This document shows positions 17,834 to 27,269 of a stretch of 64,000 nucleotides of DNA, in pieces. The stretch's first letter is position 1. Every line of letters begins with the position of its first letter. The DNA is from Variovorax sp. YR216 (GTDB taxonomy: Bacteria > Pseudomonadota > Gammaproteobacteria > Burkholderiales > Burkholderiaceae_C), in NCBI RefSeq assembly GCF_900107745.1, contig NZ_FNRO01000003.1:620001-684000 (forward strand), in the 5' to 3' direction. A model generated the notes under the pieces. It was not told the DNA's origin, searched no databases, and worked only from the letters and a program-made list of their open reading frames with translations. A program made the translations under genes and the position numbers.

Positions 17834-18805
17834 TCACAGCCCTCCGAGCACCGCGATGGCCGAGGGCCGGCTGAACATGCTGCGAAGCCGTTGCCCGATG
17901 CCGCGCGACTGCACGCCGAAGCGCTGTGCTCCGCGATCGCCGCAGAGGGTGATCGCCACATCCGCGCCGTTCGCGCAAGCCGTGAGCAGTTCGAAGATCG
18001 GGCCCTTGTCGAGCGCTTGCCATGCCGCCGCCCACGCGAGGCCGTCGTCTCGCAGCGCGGGCGCGCGCAGGTCGCCGACCACCTCCGGTTCGGATGAAGG
18101 GCTGTCGGTGAACAGGCCCGGCAGGGCGCCGGTGCCGCTGAGCCAGAAGGAATTGATCGGTGGCGCGCCGCGCGCCGCGCGCTCGTCGTTCACGCGCTCG
18201 GTGTAGAGGAGCATCTGCATTTCATTCTGAAGGCGCCGCAGGGGTCGCGCGGCATCGGACAGCGGCGACCACTCCGAAATCGGAAAGCCGACCGCGCGAT
18301 CGATCGACGCGGTCGCGAGACCGTCGAAGACCTTGCCGCAGGCCAGCCAGCGGCTGGGCACCGACGAGGCGTGCAGCGCGATGCCGTCCTCGGCGAAGAA
18401 GGGTTGCGCCACCGCGAGGAGCGCGGCGGATTCGGAGGCATCGATCTCGATCGCCGCGGGATCGCCGAGCACCACATCGTCGATGCCGACCTGCCAGTGA
18501 CACAGCGTCGCGGCGCCCCAGCTCGCGCCGGCGTCCGTGGGCTGCAGGCCGAGCCTGCGTGCTTCCAGCGCCGCCCACGGAATGCAGCCGTCGGCTGCCG
18601 AAATGCCCAGCGATTTGGCAAGCGCGCGCTCATGCGGGGGTGTCAGGGTGGTGTCCTCCTGCGTATCGCCGCTGACCAGCGCGAGCCGCGACAGCAGCGC
18701 TTCGAGCTTCGGCAGCCGCAGCCCAGCCAGGGCTTCGCGGCAGGCGGGAGAGCCGCGGCCGGCGAAGGGAATCAACAAATGGCGGGGAGAGGGCGGGGCG
18801 GACAT
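17834..18805 (-). CDS. Conserved betaproteobacterial protein, PGM-like (COG4255 type)
   Basis: A protein of 323 residues that in Burkholderiales commonly stands next to recJ. It is often annotated as a cofactor-independent phosphoglycerate mutase-like or regulatory protein. The N-terminus reads RHLLIPFAGRG; later INSFWLSGTGALPG and a C-terminal ITLCGDRGAQRFGVQSR segment resemble the alkaline-phosphatase-superfamily core only distantly. I do not see a full metal-site set, so catalytic activity is doubtful. It shares its strand with recJ and diverges from lolC. Confidence 0.65.
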   Translation of the reverse strand: MSAPPSPRHLLIPFAGRGSPACREALAGLRLPKLEALLSRLALVSGDTQEDTTLTPPHERALAKSLGISAADGCIPWAALEARRLGLQPTDAGASWGAATLCHWQVGIDDVVLGDPAAIEIDASESAALLAVAQPFFAEDGIALHASSVPSRWLACGKVFDGLATASIDRAVGFPISEWSPLSDAARPLRRLQNEMQMLLYTERVNDERAARGAPPINSFWLSGTGALPGLFTDSPSSEPEVVGDLRAPALRDDGLAWAAAWQALDKGPIFELLTACANGADVAITLCGDRGAQRFGVQSRGIGQRLRSMFSRPSAIAVLGGL

Positions 18806-18840
18806 GGGCCTATTGTCCGGGATGCCACAATTCGAGCCCT

Positions 18841-20097
18841 ATGCGACTCCCCTACGAACTGCAACTCGGCTGGCGTTACACGCGCGCGGGCCGGGCGACG
18901 CGGCGCAACGGCTTCATTTCATTCATCTCCGGCGTGTCGATGTTCGGCATCGCACTGGGCGTCGCGGCGCTGATCATCGTGCTCAGCGTGATGAATGGCT
19001 TCCAGAAAGAAGTGACCGACCGCATGCTCGGAGTGATCTCGCACATCGAGATCTTCTCGCGCGACGGACAGGCGCTCGGCGACATCGACGCGATCATGGC
19101 CGAGGCCCGCAAGAACCCGCAGGTGATCGGCGTCGCGCCGTTCATTGCCGCACAGGCGTTGATTGCCCGCGGCGAAGACATGAAGGGCGCGATCATCCGC
19201 GGCATCGAGCCCAAGCTCGAAGGGCAGGTGACCGATCTTTCGAGCACCACGCAGCATGGCGCGCTGGACAAGCTGGTGCCGGGCCAGTTCGGCATCGTGC
19301 TCGGTATCGAGCTCGCGCGGTCGCTCTACGTGCGCGAAGGCGATCAGGTCACGCTGGTGGCGCCGGGCGGGCAGGTCACGCCGGCGGGCGTGGTGCCGCG
19401 CCTCAAGCAGTTCACCGTGGTCGGCACCTTCGATTCGGGCCACTACGAGTACGACTCCTCGCTCGCGATGATCCACGAGGAGGATGCCGCGCGGATCTTC
19501 CGCCTCGAAGGGCCGAGCGGCGTGCGCCTCAAGCTCAAAGACCTGCACCAGGCCCGCGAAGTGGCCGAGGAACTCGCCGCGACGCTGCCGGGCCAGTTCC
19601 TCATCCGCGACTGGACGCGTGCCAACAAGACCTGGTTCGCGGCGGTGCAAGTCGAGAAACGCATGATGTTCATCATCCTCACGCTGATCGTCGCGGTGGC
19701 GGCCTTCAACCTCGTTTCCACGCTGGTGATGACGGTGACCGACAAGCGCGCGGACATCGCGATCCTGCGCACGCTCGGATCGAGCCCGAAGAGCATCATG
19801 GGCATCTTCGTCGTGCAGGGCGCGATGGTCGGCGTCATGGGCACCCTCGGCGGGCTGCTGCTGGGCCTGGGCATCGCCTACAACATCGACGTGATCGTGC
19901 CGGCGCTGGAACGGCTCTTCCACGCCAGTTTTCTGCCGAAGGACATCTACCTCATCAGCCAGATGCCCAGCGATCCGCAGCGCGGGGACATCATCCCGAT
20001 CACCGTGATCTCGCTGATCCTCGCCTTCGTGGCCACGCTCTACCCGAGCTGGCGTGCGAGCCGCGTCAATCCCGCGGAGGCGCTGCGGTATGAGTGA
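18841..20097 (+). CDS. lolC: Lipoprotein-releasing ABC transporter permease LolC/LolE
   Basis: An inner-membrane permease of 418 residues that releases outer-membrane lipoproteins to LolA. One N-terminal membrane helix (about 24-46), a periplasmic domain of about 225 residues and three C-terminal helices make the MacB/LolC topology. [14 protein letters not shown] at the start and [24 protein letters not shown] are typical. Only one permease gene is present beside lolD, so the complex may be built on two copies of this subunit, as is usual for many betaproteobacteria. It overlaps lolD by 8 bp. Confidence 0.95.
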   Translation: MRLPYELQLGWRYTRAGRATRRNGFISFISGVSMFGIALGVAALIIVLSVMNGFQKEVTDRMLGVISHIEIFSRDGQALGDIDAIMAEARKNPQVIGVAPFIAAQALIARGEDMKGAIIRGIEPKLEGQVTDLSSTTQHGALDKLVPGQFGIVLGIELARSLYVREGDQVTLVAPGGQVTPAGVVPRLKQFTVVGTFDSGHYEYDSSLAMIHEEDAARIFRLEGPSGVRLKLKDLHQAREVAEELAATLPGQFLIRDWTRANKTWFAAVQVEKRMMFIILTLIVAVAAFNLVSTLVMTVTDKRADIAILRTLGSSPKSIMGIFVVQGAMVGVMGTLGGLLLGLGIAYNIDVIVPALERLFHASFLPKDIYLISQMPSDPQRGDIIPITVISLILAFVATLYPSWRASRVNPAEALRYE

Positions 20098-20782
20098 ATC
20101 GAAGAACGGCGCGGTGCTGAAGGTACGCGGGCTGACCAAGCGCTTCAACGAAGGCCGCAGCATCGATCTCACCGTGCTGCACGGCGTGGACCTCGACGTG
20201 CATGCCGGCGAGACGCTCGCGATCGTCGGTGCGTCCGGCTCGGGCAAGAGCACGCTGCTGCACCTGATGGGCGGCCTCGATGCGCCCACCAGCGGCAGCG
20301 TCGAGCTGCACGGCGAGAACATGGCGCTGGTCGATGCGGCCGAGCAGGGGCGCCTGCGCAACATGCATCTGGGCTTCGTCTACCAGTTCCATCACCTGCT
20401 GCCGGAGTTCAGCGCGCTCGACAACGTCGCGATGCCGCTGCGCATTCGCCGCATGGAGCCTCCCGAAGCGCATCGCGCCGCCGTCGAGATGCTGCGCGCG
20501 GTGGGGCTCGGCGAGCGCGTGCAGCATCGCCCGGCGGAGCTGTCCGGCGGCGAGCGCCAGCGCGTGGCGATCGCGCGTGCGCTGGTCACGCAACCCGATT
20601 GCGTGCTGGCTGACGAGCCCACCGGCAATCTGGACCGCGCGACGGCGGATGCGGTCTTTGCGCTGATGCTGCGCCTGGCGCATGAGCGCGGCACGGCCTT
20701 CGTGTTGGTCACGCACGACGAGAGCCTGGCGGCGCGCTGCGATCGTGTGCTGCGGCTCACGGCCGGCCGCCTCGCGGGCTGA
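20090..20782 (+). CDS. lolD: Lipoprotein-releasing ABC transporter ATPase LolD
   Basis: The ATPase subunit of the Lol exporter, 230 residues. Walker A is GASGSGKST, the signature motif is ELSGGERQR and Walker B runs into [12 protein letters not shown], followed by the switch-region LVTHDE. The ATG at 20090 lies inside the last codons of lolC, which supports coupling and the same complex. The 3' end overlaps the convergent MFS gene by 26 bp. Confidence 0.96.
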   Translation: MSESKNGAVLKVRGLTKRFNEGRSIDLTVLHGVDLDVHAGETLAIVGASGSGKSTLLHLMGGLDAPTSGSVELHGENMALVDAAEQGRLRNMHLGFVYQFHHLLPEFSALDNVAMPLRIRRMEPPEAHRAAVEMLRAVGLGERVQHRPAELSGGERQRVAIARALVTQPDCVLADEPTGNLDRATADAVFALMLRLAHERGTAFVLVTHDESLAARCDRVLRLTAGRLAG

Positions 20783-22352
20783 ACGTAGCGCGACGCCTGA
20801 GGGCCGGCGCGCCCCGGAGCGCACGTTCGCCGAGCACCAGCGCGAGACACGCGATCGCCACCAGCATCACGACGAAGAAGTAGTCGAGCGCCGCCATGAA
20901 GGTTGCCTCCTGCGCCGCCTGAAGGCCGAGTTGCGCGATGGCGATCTGGGGTGCTTCGGCAGGGCCGTGCGTGGCGGCGAAATGGCGCGTGAGCTGGTCC
21001 AGCGTCTGCCCGACCGCGGGATTCGAGGGTGACAGGCTTTCGCTCAGCCGCGTGAAGCGAACGCTGCTGCGCCATTGCATGCACAGCGTCGCGAGCGCCG
21101 TGCCGGCGGCGATGCCGAACTGGGCCAGCATGTTCTTCACCTGGTTGGCGTGCGAGAAGGTCGTGTCGTCGCGCTGGAGCGTCTGGAAGGTCTGCATCGC
21201 GGTGGTCGACAGCACCACGATCACGAACGCGCCATTGAAGAGCAGCGCCGGCACCACGCTGTGCAGCGGGTTCGCCGTCTCGCTGAGCCGGGAAAGTTGC
21301 CACGCGCAGAGGAGGAGGGCGCCGAAGCCGACCAGGTAGTAGCGCGTCGGGCCGGGGCTGTGCGGCAGCAGTCGCGACAGCACGATCCAGCTCGCCACGC
21401 CGGCCAGCGCGCCGATGCCGAGGTAGCGGCCGATCGTCTCCAGCGGCAGTCCGAGTGCGCGCTGCAGCAGCACCGGCAGCATCAGGTTGTTGGCGCCCAG
21501 CACGAGATAGCACAGGCCGAACATCGCCAACCCGACGAGGTAGCGCGTCTGCGCCAGTTCGCCGAAACGGATGAGCGGACGCGCACGGCGGCGGTCGGTG
21601 CGCACGAAGAGCGCGAGCGCGGGCAGTGCGAGCGCCGCCAGCAGGCCGAGCGTGCCTGCATCGGTGAAGAAGTCGAAGCCCGAACGCTGCAACGCGTGCA
21701 GCAGAAGGAAGCTGCCGCCCATCAGCGCGAGCAGGCCGGTCGGATGCGGCTGGGACGTTGCTTCGGGCACGGGCAGGGCGTCATCCAGCGTCCATGCCGC
21801 GAGCGCCGCCAGCAGCGCGGCAGGCAGGAGCAGGCCGGCAAACGCCGCCCGCCAGCCGGCCGTCGCGAGCGCGGCGGATGCCGCGATCGGGCCGGCGACG
21901 ATGCCCCACGCCACGCCCGAGGCGAAGAACTTCACGCCGGTGAAGCGACGCGGGGAGGGCGGGATGCGGCTCACGAGCACGCGGCCCGCGGTCATGAAGG
22001 ACGCGCAGCCCAGCGCCATGACAAGGCGCCCTGCGGCGAACTGGAGCAGGTTGCCGCTCGACGCACAGGCCAGCGCGCCGACGGCGAAAAGTGCGCTGGC
22101 GGCGAGCAGCGTGCGCCGCCAGCCGAGCCGCTCGACCACCCACCGGTGCATCGACAGCACGCCGATGGCGACCATCGCATAGAGCGTGGCGACGAGGCTG
22201 TATTCCTCCGGGCCGGCACCGATGTCGCCCATGACCGGCGCGGCGTTGAAGGCCACGATGCCCGTCTGCAGGAAGTCGCTGAAGGGCAGGGCCGCGATCA
22301 GCGCATACAGCGGCAGCTTCTGCGCAAGCGGCGGATTCGCGGCGGCGGCCAT
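20757..22352 (-). CDS. MFS transporter (DHA2-like, about 14 membrane segments)
   Basis: An inner-membrane major facilitator of 531 residues. There are about 14 hydrophobic segments. The loop after segments 2-3 has the form [14 protein letters not shown], matching the family A-motif region, and [21 protein letters not shown] in the second half resembles drug-exporter DHA2 proteins. The substrate is unknown. It is downstream of, and 9 bp from, an AhpD-like gene, forming a two-gene operon divergent from a MocR regulator. That suggests export or detoxification under that regulator. Confidence 0.85.
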   Translation of the reverse strand: MAAAANPPLAQKLPLYALIAALPFSDFLQTGIVAFNAAPVMGDIGAGPEEYSLVATLYAMVAIGVLSMHRWVVERLGWRRTLLAASALFAVGALACASSGNLLQFAAGRLVMALGCASFMTAGRVLVSRIPPSPRRFTGVKFFASGVAWGIVAGPIAASAALATAGWRAAFAGLLLPAALLAALAAWTLDDALPVPEATSQPHPTGLLALMGGSFLLLHALQRSGFDFFTDAGTLGLLAALALPALALFVRTDRRRARPLIRFGELAQTRYLVGLAMFGLCYLVLGANNLMLPVLLQRALGLPLETIGRYLGIGALAGVASWIVLSRLLPHSPGPTRYYLVGFGALLLCAWQLSRLSETANPLHSVVPALLFNGAFVIVVLSTTAMQTFQTLQRDDTTFSHANQVKNMLAQFGIAAGTALATLCMQWRSSVRFTRLSESLSPSNPAVGQTLDQLTRHFAATHGPAEAPQIAIAQLGLQAAQEATFMAALDYFFVVMLVAIACLALVLGERALRGAPALRRRATFSPRGGRP

Positions 22353-22361
22353 GGCGGGTCC

Positions 22362-22802
22362 TCAGGCAGTAAGCGTCTTGCGGAAGCCGATCGAGAGGCG
22401 GTTCCAGGTGTTGATGAGACCGATCGCGAGCGTCAGGTTCACCATCTCCGCTTCGCTGAACTCGGCGCGCAGTGCGTCGTAGTCCGCATCGGGTGCATGG
22501 CTGTCGGCGACCCGGGTGATGGCCTCGGTCCAGGCCAGCGCGGCGCGCTCCCGGGGCGTGAAGAAGGGTGTCTCGTGCCATACCGACACGGCGTACACGC
22601 GGCGTTCGCTCTCGCCCTTCTTGCGCAGGTCGCTCGCGTGCAGGTCGACGCAGAAGGCGCAGCCGTTGATCTGCGAGGCGCGCAGCTTGACGAGGTCAAG
22701 CAGCCCGGGTTCGAGGCCCAGCTTGCCGGCCGCGACTTCCAGTGCGATCAGCGCCTTGAGTGCATCGGGCGAGGCTTTGTAAAAATCGAGTCGTTGTTGC
22801 AT
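22362..22802 (-). CDS. AhpD-like/carboxymuconolactone decarboxylase-family protein
   Basis: A protein of 146 residues of the AhpD-like fold. The redox motif CAFCVDLHASDLRKKGES (CxxC then His) near residues 51-68 is the usual peroxidase/disulfide site. LTLAIGLINTWNRLSIGFRKT at the end is common in this subgroup. It likely reduces peroxides or handles reactive electrophiles. It is first in an operon with an MFS exporter and faces the MocR regulator gene. Confidence 0.88.
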   Translation of the reverse strand: MQQRLDFYKASPDALKALIALEVAAGKLGLEPGLLDLVKLRASQINGCAFCVDLHASDLRKKGESERRVYAVSVWHETPFFTPRERAALAWTEAITRVADSHAPDADYDALRAEFSEAEMVNLTLAIGLINTWNRLSIGFRKTLTA

Positions 22803-22830
22803 GGTGTGGCTCCGTCGCGGTGGTTGATGG

Positions 22831-22897
22831 GGTCAATGCTAGGAACCGATGGCCTCCGCGAAGGCGGCCAATCCCAGCCATTTGCAGGAGGCCAATC
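22831..22897. promoter_or_regulatory. Direct repeats in the MocR divergent promoter
   Basis: GGCCAATC occurs at 22866-22873 and again at 22890-22897, exactly 24 bp apart, and a related GGTCAAT is at 22831-22837. MocR/PdxR regulators usually bind direct repeats of this kind in the divergent region. The last copy overlaps the spacer between the ribosome-binding site and ATG of the regulator gene, which suits autorepression. Confidence 0.5.
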
Positions 22898-22899
22898 GG

Positions 22900-24348
22900 A
22901 TGGAGTTGCATGTCGTCATCGAGGGTGACAAGGACCTGACCGGGCAGCTCTACCGGCAACTGAAGGACGCGATCCGCACCGGCCGGCTGCCGGCAGGCGA
23001 GAAACTGCCGCCTTCGCGGCTGCTGGCCGAGCAACTCGGTCTCTCGCGCAAGACGGTGTCCGAGGCCTACGCACGGCTCACCTACGACAAGCTCCTGGTG
23101 GGTCGCGTGGGCAGCGGCACTTTCGTCGCGGGCGATGTGAAGCCCCGGGGCGTGACCGCCGCCGCGCCATCCTTCGCGGGCGCGGCCACCGCGGCGCGCT
23201 GGCGCAGCATGGACACGCCGCTGCGGCATCCCGCGCCGGAAGGCAACTCGCGCTACGAGTACATCGGTGGCGCTCCGGCGCGCAGTCTCTTTCCGCATGC
23301 CGACTGGCGGCGCTGCGTGCTTCATGCGCTGCGCGAAGGGGCGCGTTCGCGCGGGCTGTACGGGCCGGTGGAAGGCATGCCGGTGCTGCGCGCGGCGATC
23401 GCCCGGCACGCGGCTTTCTCAAGGGGCGTGCGCTGCGGAGGGGACGACGTCATCGTCACCAATGGCGCCCAGCAGGCGCTGGATCTCGTCGCGCGCGTGC
23501 TCGTCGAGCCGGGCAGCACGGTGGTGGTCGAGGAGCCGGGCTACCCGCCGGCGCGGCTGCTGTTCGCCGCGCAGGGTGCGAGCGTGGTCGGCGTGCCGGT
23601 CGACGCGGAAGGCATCGTGGTCGATCGAATTCCCGACGGCACGCGGCTCATCTACGTCACGCCCGCGCACCAGTTTCCGCTCGGCATGCCATTGAGCATG
23701 CGGCGGCGCAAGGCGCTGCTGGCGCGCGCCCATGCGCTCGGCGCGATCGTCATCGAGGACGACTACGACTGCGAATTCCGCTACGAAGGCCGCCCAACCG
23801 ATTCGCTGCAGAGCATGGACACGCAGGGTTGCGTGGCCTTCGTCGGCACTTTCTCGAAGACCTTGTCACCCGAGTTGCGGCTGGGCTACCTGATCGCGCC
23901 GCCCGCCATCCTCGAAGCGGTGTGCGTCGCCAAGCACCTGAGTGACTGGCACACCGCCACGCCGGCCCAGACGGCGCTGGCGAAGTTCATCGGCGACGGC
24001 GATCTCCTGCGGCACGTCCGGCGCTGCCATGCGGTCTATGCGCAGCGGCGGGAGCGGATCATCCGGCGCTTCGCGGGCGACCTGGCGCCCTGGTTCGAGC
24101 TGGTGCCGGCGACCGCGGGCATCCACCTCGCGGCGCTGTGCCGCAGGCCGCTCGACATGGAGATGCTGCTGCGGCTCTCGCGCCGCGTCGATGTCGGGCT
24201 CTATGCGCTCGACGGCTTTCATCACTTCGGCCCCGTGCGGCAGGGCCTGATGATGGGCTACGGCGTCATCGAGACGGAAGACATCGATCCGTCGCTCGAC
24301 CGCCTGCGCGACATCCTGATGCAGATGGATCAGGCCGCGATCGAGTAG
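22900..24348 (+). CDS. MocR/PdxR-type transcriptional regulator (GntR + aminotransferase-like)
   Basis: A regulator of 482 residues. An N-terminal GntR winged helix (about 1-75, LPPSRLLAEQLGLSRKTVSEAYARL) is joined to a fold-type I aminotransferase domain. The PLP-binding region is recognisable: NGAQQALDLVARVL, the EDDYDCEF aspartate, and GTFSKTLSPELRLGY with the Schiff-base lysine. Such proteins sense PLP or an amino compound. ATG 22900 is chosen because CAGGAG sits 9 nt upstream; an earlier ATG at 22849 lacks a site. It diverges from the AhpD-like/MFS operon and probably controls it. Confidence 0.93.
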   Translation: MELHVVIEGDKDLTGQLYRQLKDAIRTGRLPAGEKLPPSRLLAEQLGLSRKTVSEAYARLTYDKLLVGRVGSGTFVAGDVKPRGVTAAAPSFAGAATAARWRSMDTPLRHPAPEGNSRYEYIGGAPARSLFPHADWRRCVLHALREGARSRGLYGPVEGMPVLRAAIARHAAFSRGVRCGGDDVIVTNGAQQALDLVARVLVEPGSTVVVEEPGYPPARLLFAAQGASVVGVPVDAEGIVVDRIPDGTRLIYVTPAHQFPLGMPLSMRRRKALLARAHALGAIVIEDDYDCEFRYEGRPTDSLQSMDTQGCVAFVGTFSKTLSPELRLGYLIAPPAILEAVCVAKHLSDWHTATPAQTALAKFIGDGDLLRHVRRCHAVYAQRRERIIRRFAGDLAPWFELVPATAGIHLAALCRRPLDMEMLLRLSRRVDVGLYALDGFHHFGPVRQGLMMGYGVIETEDIDPSLDRLRDILMQMDQAAIE

Positions 24349-25088
24349 CCGCCGTCCACCGGGATCGCGGTGCCGGTGATGAAGTCCGAGCCCGCGCTGG
24401 CAAGAAACACCGCGATGCCCGCGAGATCCTGCGGCTGGCCCCAGCGGCCCGCGGCGGTGCGTGCGATCACGCGCTCGTTCAGGCCCGGCACCTGCGCGCG
24501 TGCGCCGTCGGTCAGGTCCGTCTGGATCCACCCCGGCAGCACCGCGTTCACCTGGATGCCGTCCGCGGCCCACGAAGCCGCCATCGCCTTGGTGAGCTGC
24601 ACGATGCCGCCCTTGCTCGCGCCGTAGGCCGGCGCATAGGGGGCGCCGAAGATCGACATCATCGAACCGATGTTGATGATCTTGCCGCCGCCGGCCGACT
24701 TCAGATGCGGATGCGCGGCGCGGCAGCAGAGGAAGGCGCTGGTGAGGTTGGTGTCCATCACCTGGTTCCATTCGGCGAGCGCGAGCTGGTCCACGGGCTT
24801 GCGCACCGTGGTGCCGGCGTTGTTGACGAGGATGTCGAGCCGGCCGCAGCGGGCCGCGAGCTGGTCGAACAGGGCCTTTACCGAATCTTCGTTCGTCACG
24901 TCGGCTTCGAGCGCGAAGCTGTCGCTTCCTGCCGCCTTCAGCGCGTCGACGGCGGCGGCCGACTTCTGCGCATTGCGCGCTGCCACCACGACGCGCGCGC
25001 CGGCCTTCGCCAGGCCCAACCCCATGCCGAGGCCGATGCCGCCGTTGCCGCCCGTGACGAGCGCGACCTTGCCCTTCAGATCGAACAT
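24330..25088 (-). CDS. SDR-family oxidoreductase
   Basis: A classical short-chain dehydrogenase of 252 residues. The TGGNGGIG cofactor glycine motif is at about 13-20, then NNAGT, a catalytic Ser in INIGSMMS and YGASK with the Tyr and Lys. A C-terminal FITGTAIPVDGGYS closes it. It resembles 2-deoxygluconate or gluconate 5-dehydrogenase-type enzymes, but the substrate is unknown. Its 3' end overlaps the convergent MocR gene by 19 bp. Confidence 0.92.
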   Translation of the reverse strand: MFDLKGKVALVTGGNGGIGLGMGLGLAKAGARVVVAARNAQKSAAAVDALKAAGSDSFALEADVTNEDSVKALFDQLAARCGRLDILVNNAGTTVRKPVDQLALAEWNQVMDTNLTSAFLCCRAAHPHLKSAGGGKIINIGSMMSIFGAPYAPAYGASKGGIVQLTKAMAASWAADGIQVNAVLPGWIQTDLTDGARAQVPGLNERVIARTAAGRWGQPQDLAGIAVFLASAGSDFITGTAIPVDGGYSIAA

Positions 25089-25239
25089 CCTTGTCTTTCC
25101 TTTTTGCGGATGAGGGTTACTTCTTGCCGCCCTTCTTCGCAGCCCTTGAACCGGCGCTCGGCGCGGCGCCCTTGTTCACCGGCAGTTTGCATTGCCCGAA
25201 GGTGCAAGCGCGAAGTGGATCGAGGAAGCGAGCCGCAGC

Positions 25240-26280
25240 TCACAGGATGCGGTTGAACCAGAGCAGCGAGAGTCCGGCCGAGAGCAGCGCGAGCCCGGCC
25301 GCTGCCATCGCGAAGAGCGCCGAGATCTCGGTTTCCTTCTTCTCGACGGTCAGCCGCGAACTCAGGGAGGTGTAGACCTTCTTCAGATCGGTGGCCGTGC
25401 CCGCGTAGAAGTACTCGGCGTTGGTCTTGTTGGCGATGGCCTTGAGCGTCTCTTCGTCGAGCCGCACGCGCATCGACCAGCCCTCGAAGCCGATGGTCTC
25501 GCCGTCGACCGTGCCGATGCCCACGGTGTAGACGCGCACGCCGCGATCGGCCGCGACCTTGGCCGCATCGAGTGGGTCGACGCCGGTGGTGCGCTGGCCG
25601 TCCGTCAGCATGATGATCGCGGCAGAGGTGTACGAGCCCGGCGCGACCGGCGTGAACTCCTTGGCCGGCTGCTTGCCCGCGCGGTCGATCGGCGTGCCGC
25701 GCTCGCGGCTCTGCGGGCCGAAGTCGGAAATGTCGATGCCCGCATCGGGGAACAGCGTGGCGAGCGACACCACGATCGCATTGCCGGTCGCGGTCGCGCG
25801 CTGGAGCTGGAAGGAGTCGATCGCGGTCACGAGGTCTTCGCGGTTGGTGGTGGGCAATTGCGCCACCTGTGCGCTGCCGGCGAACGCGACGATGCCGACC
25901 TTGACGGTGCGCGGCAGTTCCTTGATGAAGCTCTTGGCCGCTTCCTGCGCGGCAACCAGCCGGTTGGGCTGCACGTCTGCGGCGCGCATGCTGCCGGAGA
26001 CATCCATCGCGAGGATGATGGTCTGCTGGTTCGACGGCAGCACCACCACCGCCATCGGCCGCGAGGCGGCGATGAGCATTGCAGCCAGCGCCAGCATGAA
26101 GAGGAAGGGCGGGATGTGCCGGCGGATCGTCTGGCTCGCGCCCATCGCCTCGCGCACGATCGACAGGCTCGCGTAGCGCAGCGCGAGTTTCTTCTTGCGC
26201 CGCAGCAGCCACAGGTAAAGGAGCACCAGCAGCGGCAGCGCCAGCAGCAGCCAGAGAAATTGGGGCCAGAGGAAATTCAT
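25240..26280 (-). CDS. BatA-like membrane protein with von Willebrand factor A domain
   Basis: A protein of 346 residues. Two N-terminal membrane helices (about 8-25 and 57-74) flank a short loop, and a VWA domain follows with a MIDAS motif DVSGSM near residue 93. VKVGIVAFAG and IIMLTDGQRTTG fit the domain. A C-terminal helix (about 318-340) anchors it again. It is last in a moxR-DUF58-VWA block, overlapping the DUF58 gene by 4 bp. Such blocks act in envelope stress or in assembly and chaperone roles, by family knowledge. The same frame stays open for 40 codons beyond its TGA stop. Confidence 0.9.
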   Translation of the reverse strand: MNFLWPQFLWLLLALPLLVLLYLWLLRRKKKLALRYASLSIVREAMGASQTIRRHIPPFLFMLALAAMLIAASRPMAVVVLPSNQQTIILAMDVSGSMRAADVQPNRLVAAQEAAKSFIKELPRTVKVGIVAFAGSAQVAQLPTTNREDLVTAIDSFQLQRATATGNAIVVSLATLFPDAGIDISDFGPQSRERGTPIDRAGKQPAKEFTPVAPGSYTSAAIIMLTDGQRTTGVDPLDAAKVAADRGVRVYTVGIGTVDGETIGFEGWSMRVRLDEETLKAIANKTNAEYFYAGTATDLKKVYTSLSSRLTVEKKETEISALFAMAAAGLALLSAGLSLLWFNRIL

Positions 26281-27269
26281 GCTGCCACCACGGTCGAGTT
26301 AGCCAGCCCGGTGCGTACGCGACGCTTTCGCATGTCGGCGAATCGCACGATGGCCTCTACGAGGTCATCGTCGGTCGAGAGTTCGATCGTGTCAACGCCC
26401 ACCTTGGCAAGCGATTCGCGCAAGGCGACTTCGCGCTCGGCAGCCAGCCGCGCGAAGCGCTTGCGGAAGCCGGCGTCGTGCGTGTCGACCCAGAGCTGCT
26501 CGCCGGTTTCGGCGTCGCGCAGGGGTACGAGGCCGAGGTCGGGCAACTCGAGCTCGAGCGGATCGAACAGTCGCACCGCCACCACGTCGTGGCGCTGCAC
26601 CAGATGGCCGAGCGGGCGCTCCCATCCGGGCTCGCTGAGGAAATCGGAGACCACGAACACGGTCGAGCGGCGCGGCATCAGCACGGCGGCGGACTTGAGC
26701 AGATCCGCCAGCCGGGTCATTCCCTGCTGGGCGACCTCCACCTTCGTGGCGCGCCGCTCCATCGCGTGGAGAAGATGCAGCACGTGGCGGCGGCCGGTGC
26801 GCGGGGGGATCACCGCTTCGATGTCGTTGCCGTAGACCATCGCGCCCACACGGTTGCCGTGCCGCGTGAGCAGCCGCGCGATCACGCCGACGAAGCCCGC
26901 TGAAATCTCGCGCTTGGCGCGCACACCGGAGCCGAAATCGACCGAACGGCTCAGGTCGAGCACGAACCAGGCGGCCATCTCGCGGTCTTCGGTGAAGACG
27001 CGCACGTAGGGCGTCTGCAGCCGCGCGGTGACGTTCCAGTCGATGTGGCGCACGTCGTCATGGTGCTGGTATTCGCGCAGGTCGGCGAGGTCGAGACCCG
27101 CGCCGCGCATCAGCGTGCGATAGTCGCCCTGCAGCAGGCCGTCGAGGCGGCGGATCACGGTCCATTCGAGCCGGCGCAGCGCGCGTTCGACGCCGCTCGC
27201 CGCCGCTTCGGCGGCCGCGAGCGCGTCGTCGTTGGCGGCTTTCCCGCGCTTAGGCCACCAGCTTTTCAT
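26277..27269 (-). CDS. DUF58-domain protein
   Basis: A protein of 330 residues of the DUF58 family found with MoxR ATPases. The hallmark DVRHIDWNVTARLQTPYVRVF lies at about 72-92, and a VWA-like region follows with FVLDLSRSVDFGSG near 103-116, a MIDAS-like DxSxS. No membrane helix is seen, unlike many relatives that begin with two. It sits between moxR and the VWA gene and overlaps both, so the three probably form one complex. Confidence 0.9.
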   Translation of the reverse strand: MKSWWPKRGKAANDDALAAAEAAASGVERALRRLEWTVIRRLDGLLQGDYRTLMRGAGLDLADLREYQHHDDVRHIDWNVTARLQTPYVRVFTEDREMAAWFVLDLSRSVDFGSGVRAKREISAGFVGVIARLLTRHGNRVGAMVYGNDIEAVIPPRTGRRHVLHLLHAMERRATKVEVAQQGMTRLADLLKSAAVLMPRRSTVFVVSDFLSEPGWERPLGHLVQRHDVVAVRLFDPLELELPDLGLVPLRDAETGEQLWVDTHDAGFRKRFARLAAEREVALRESLAKVGVDTIELSTDDDLVEAIVRFADMRKRRVRTGLANSTVVAA

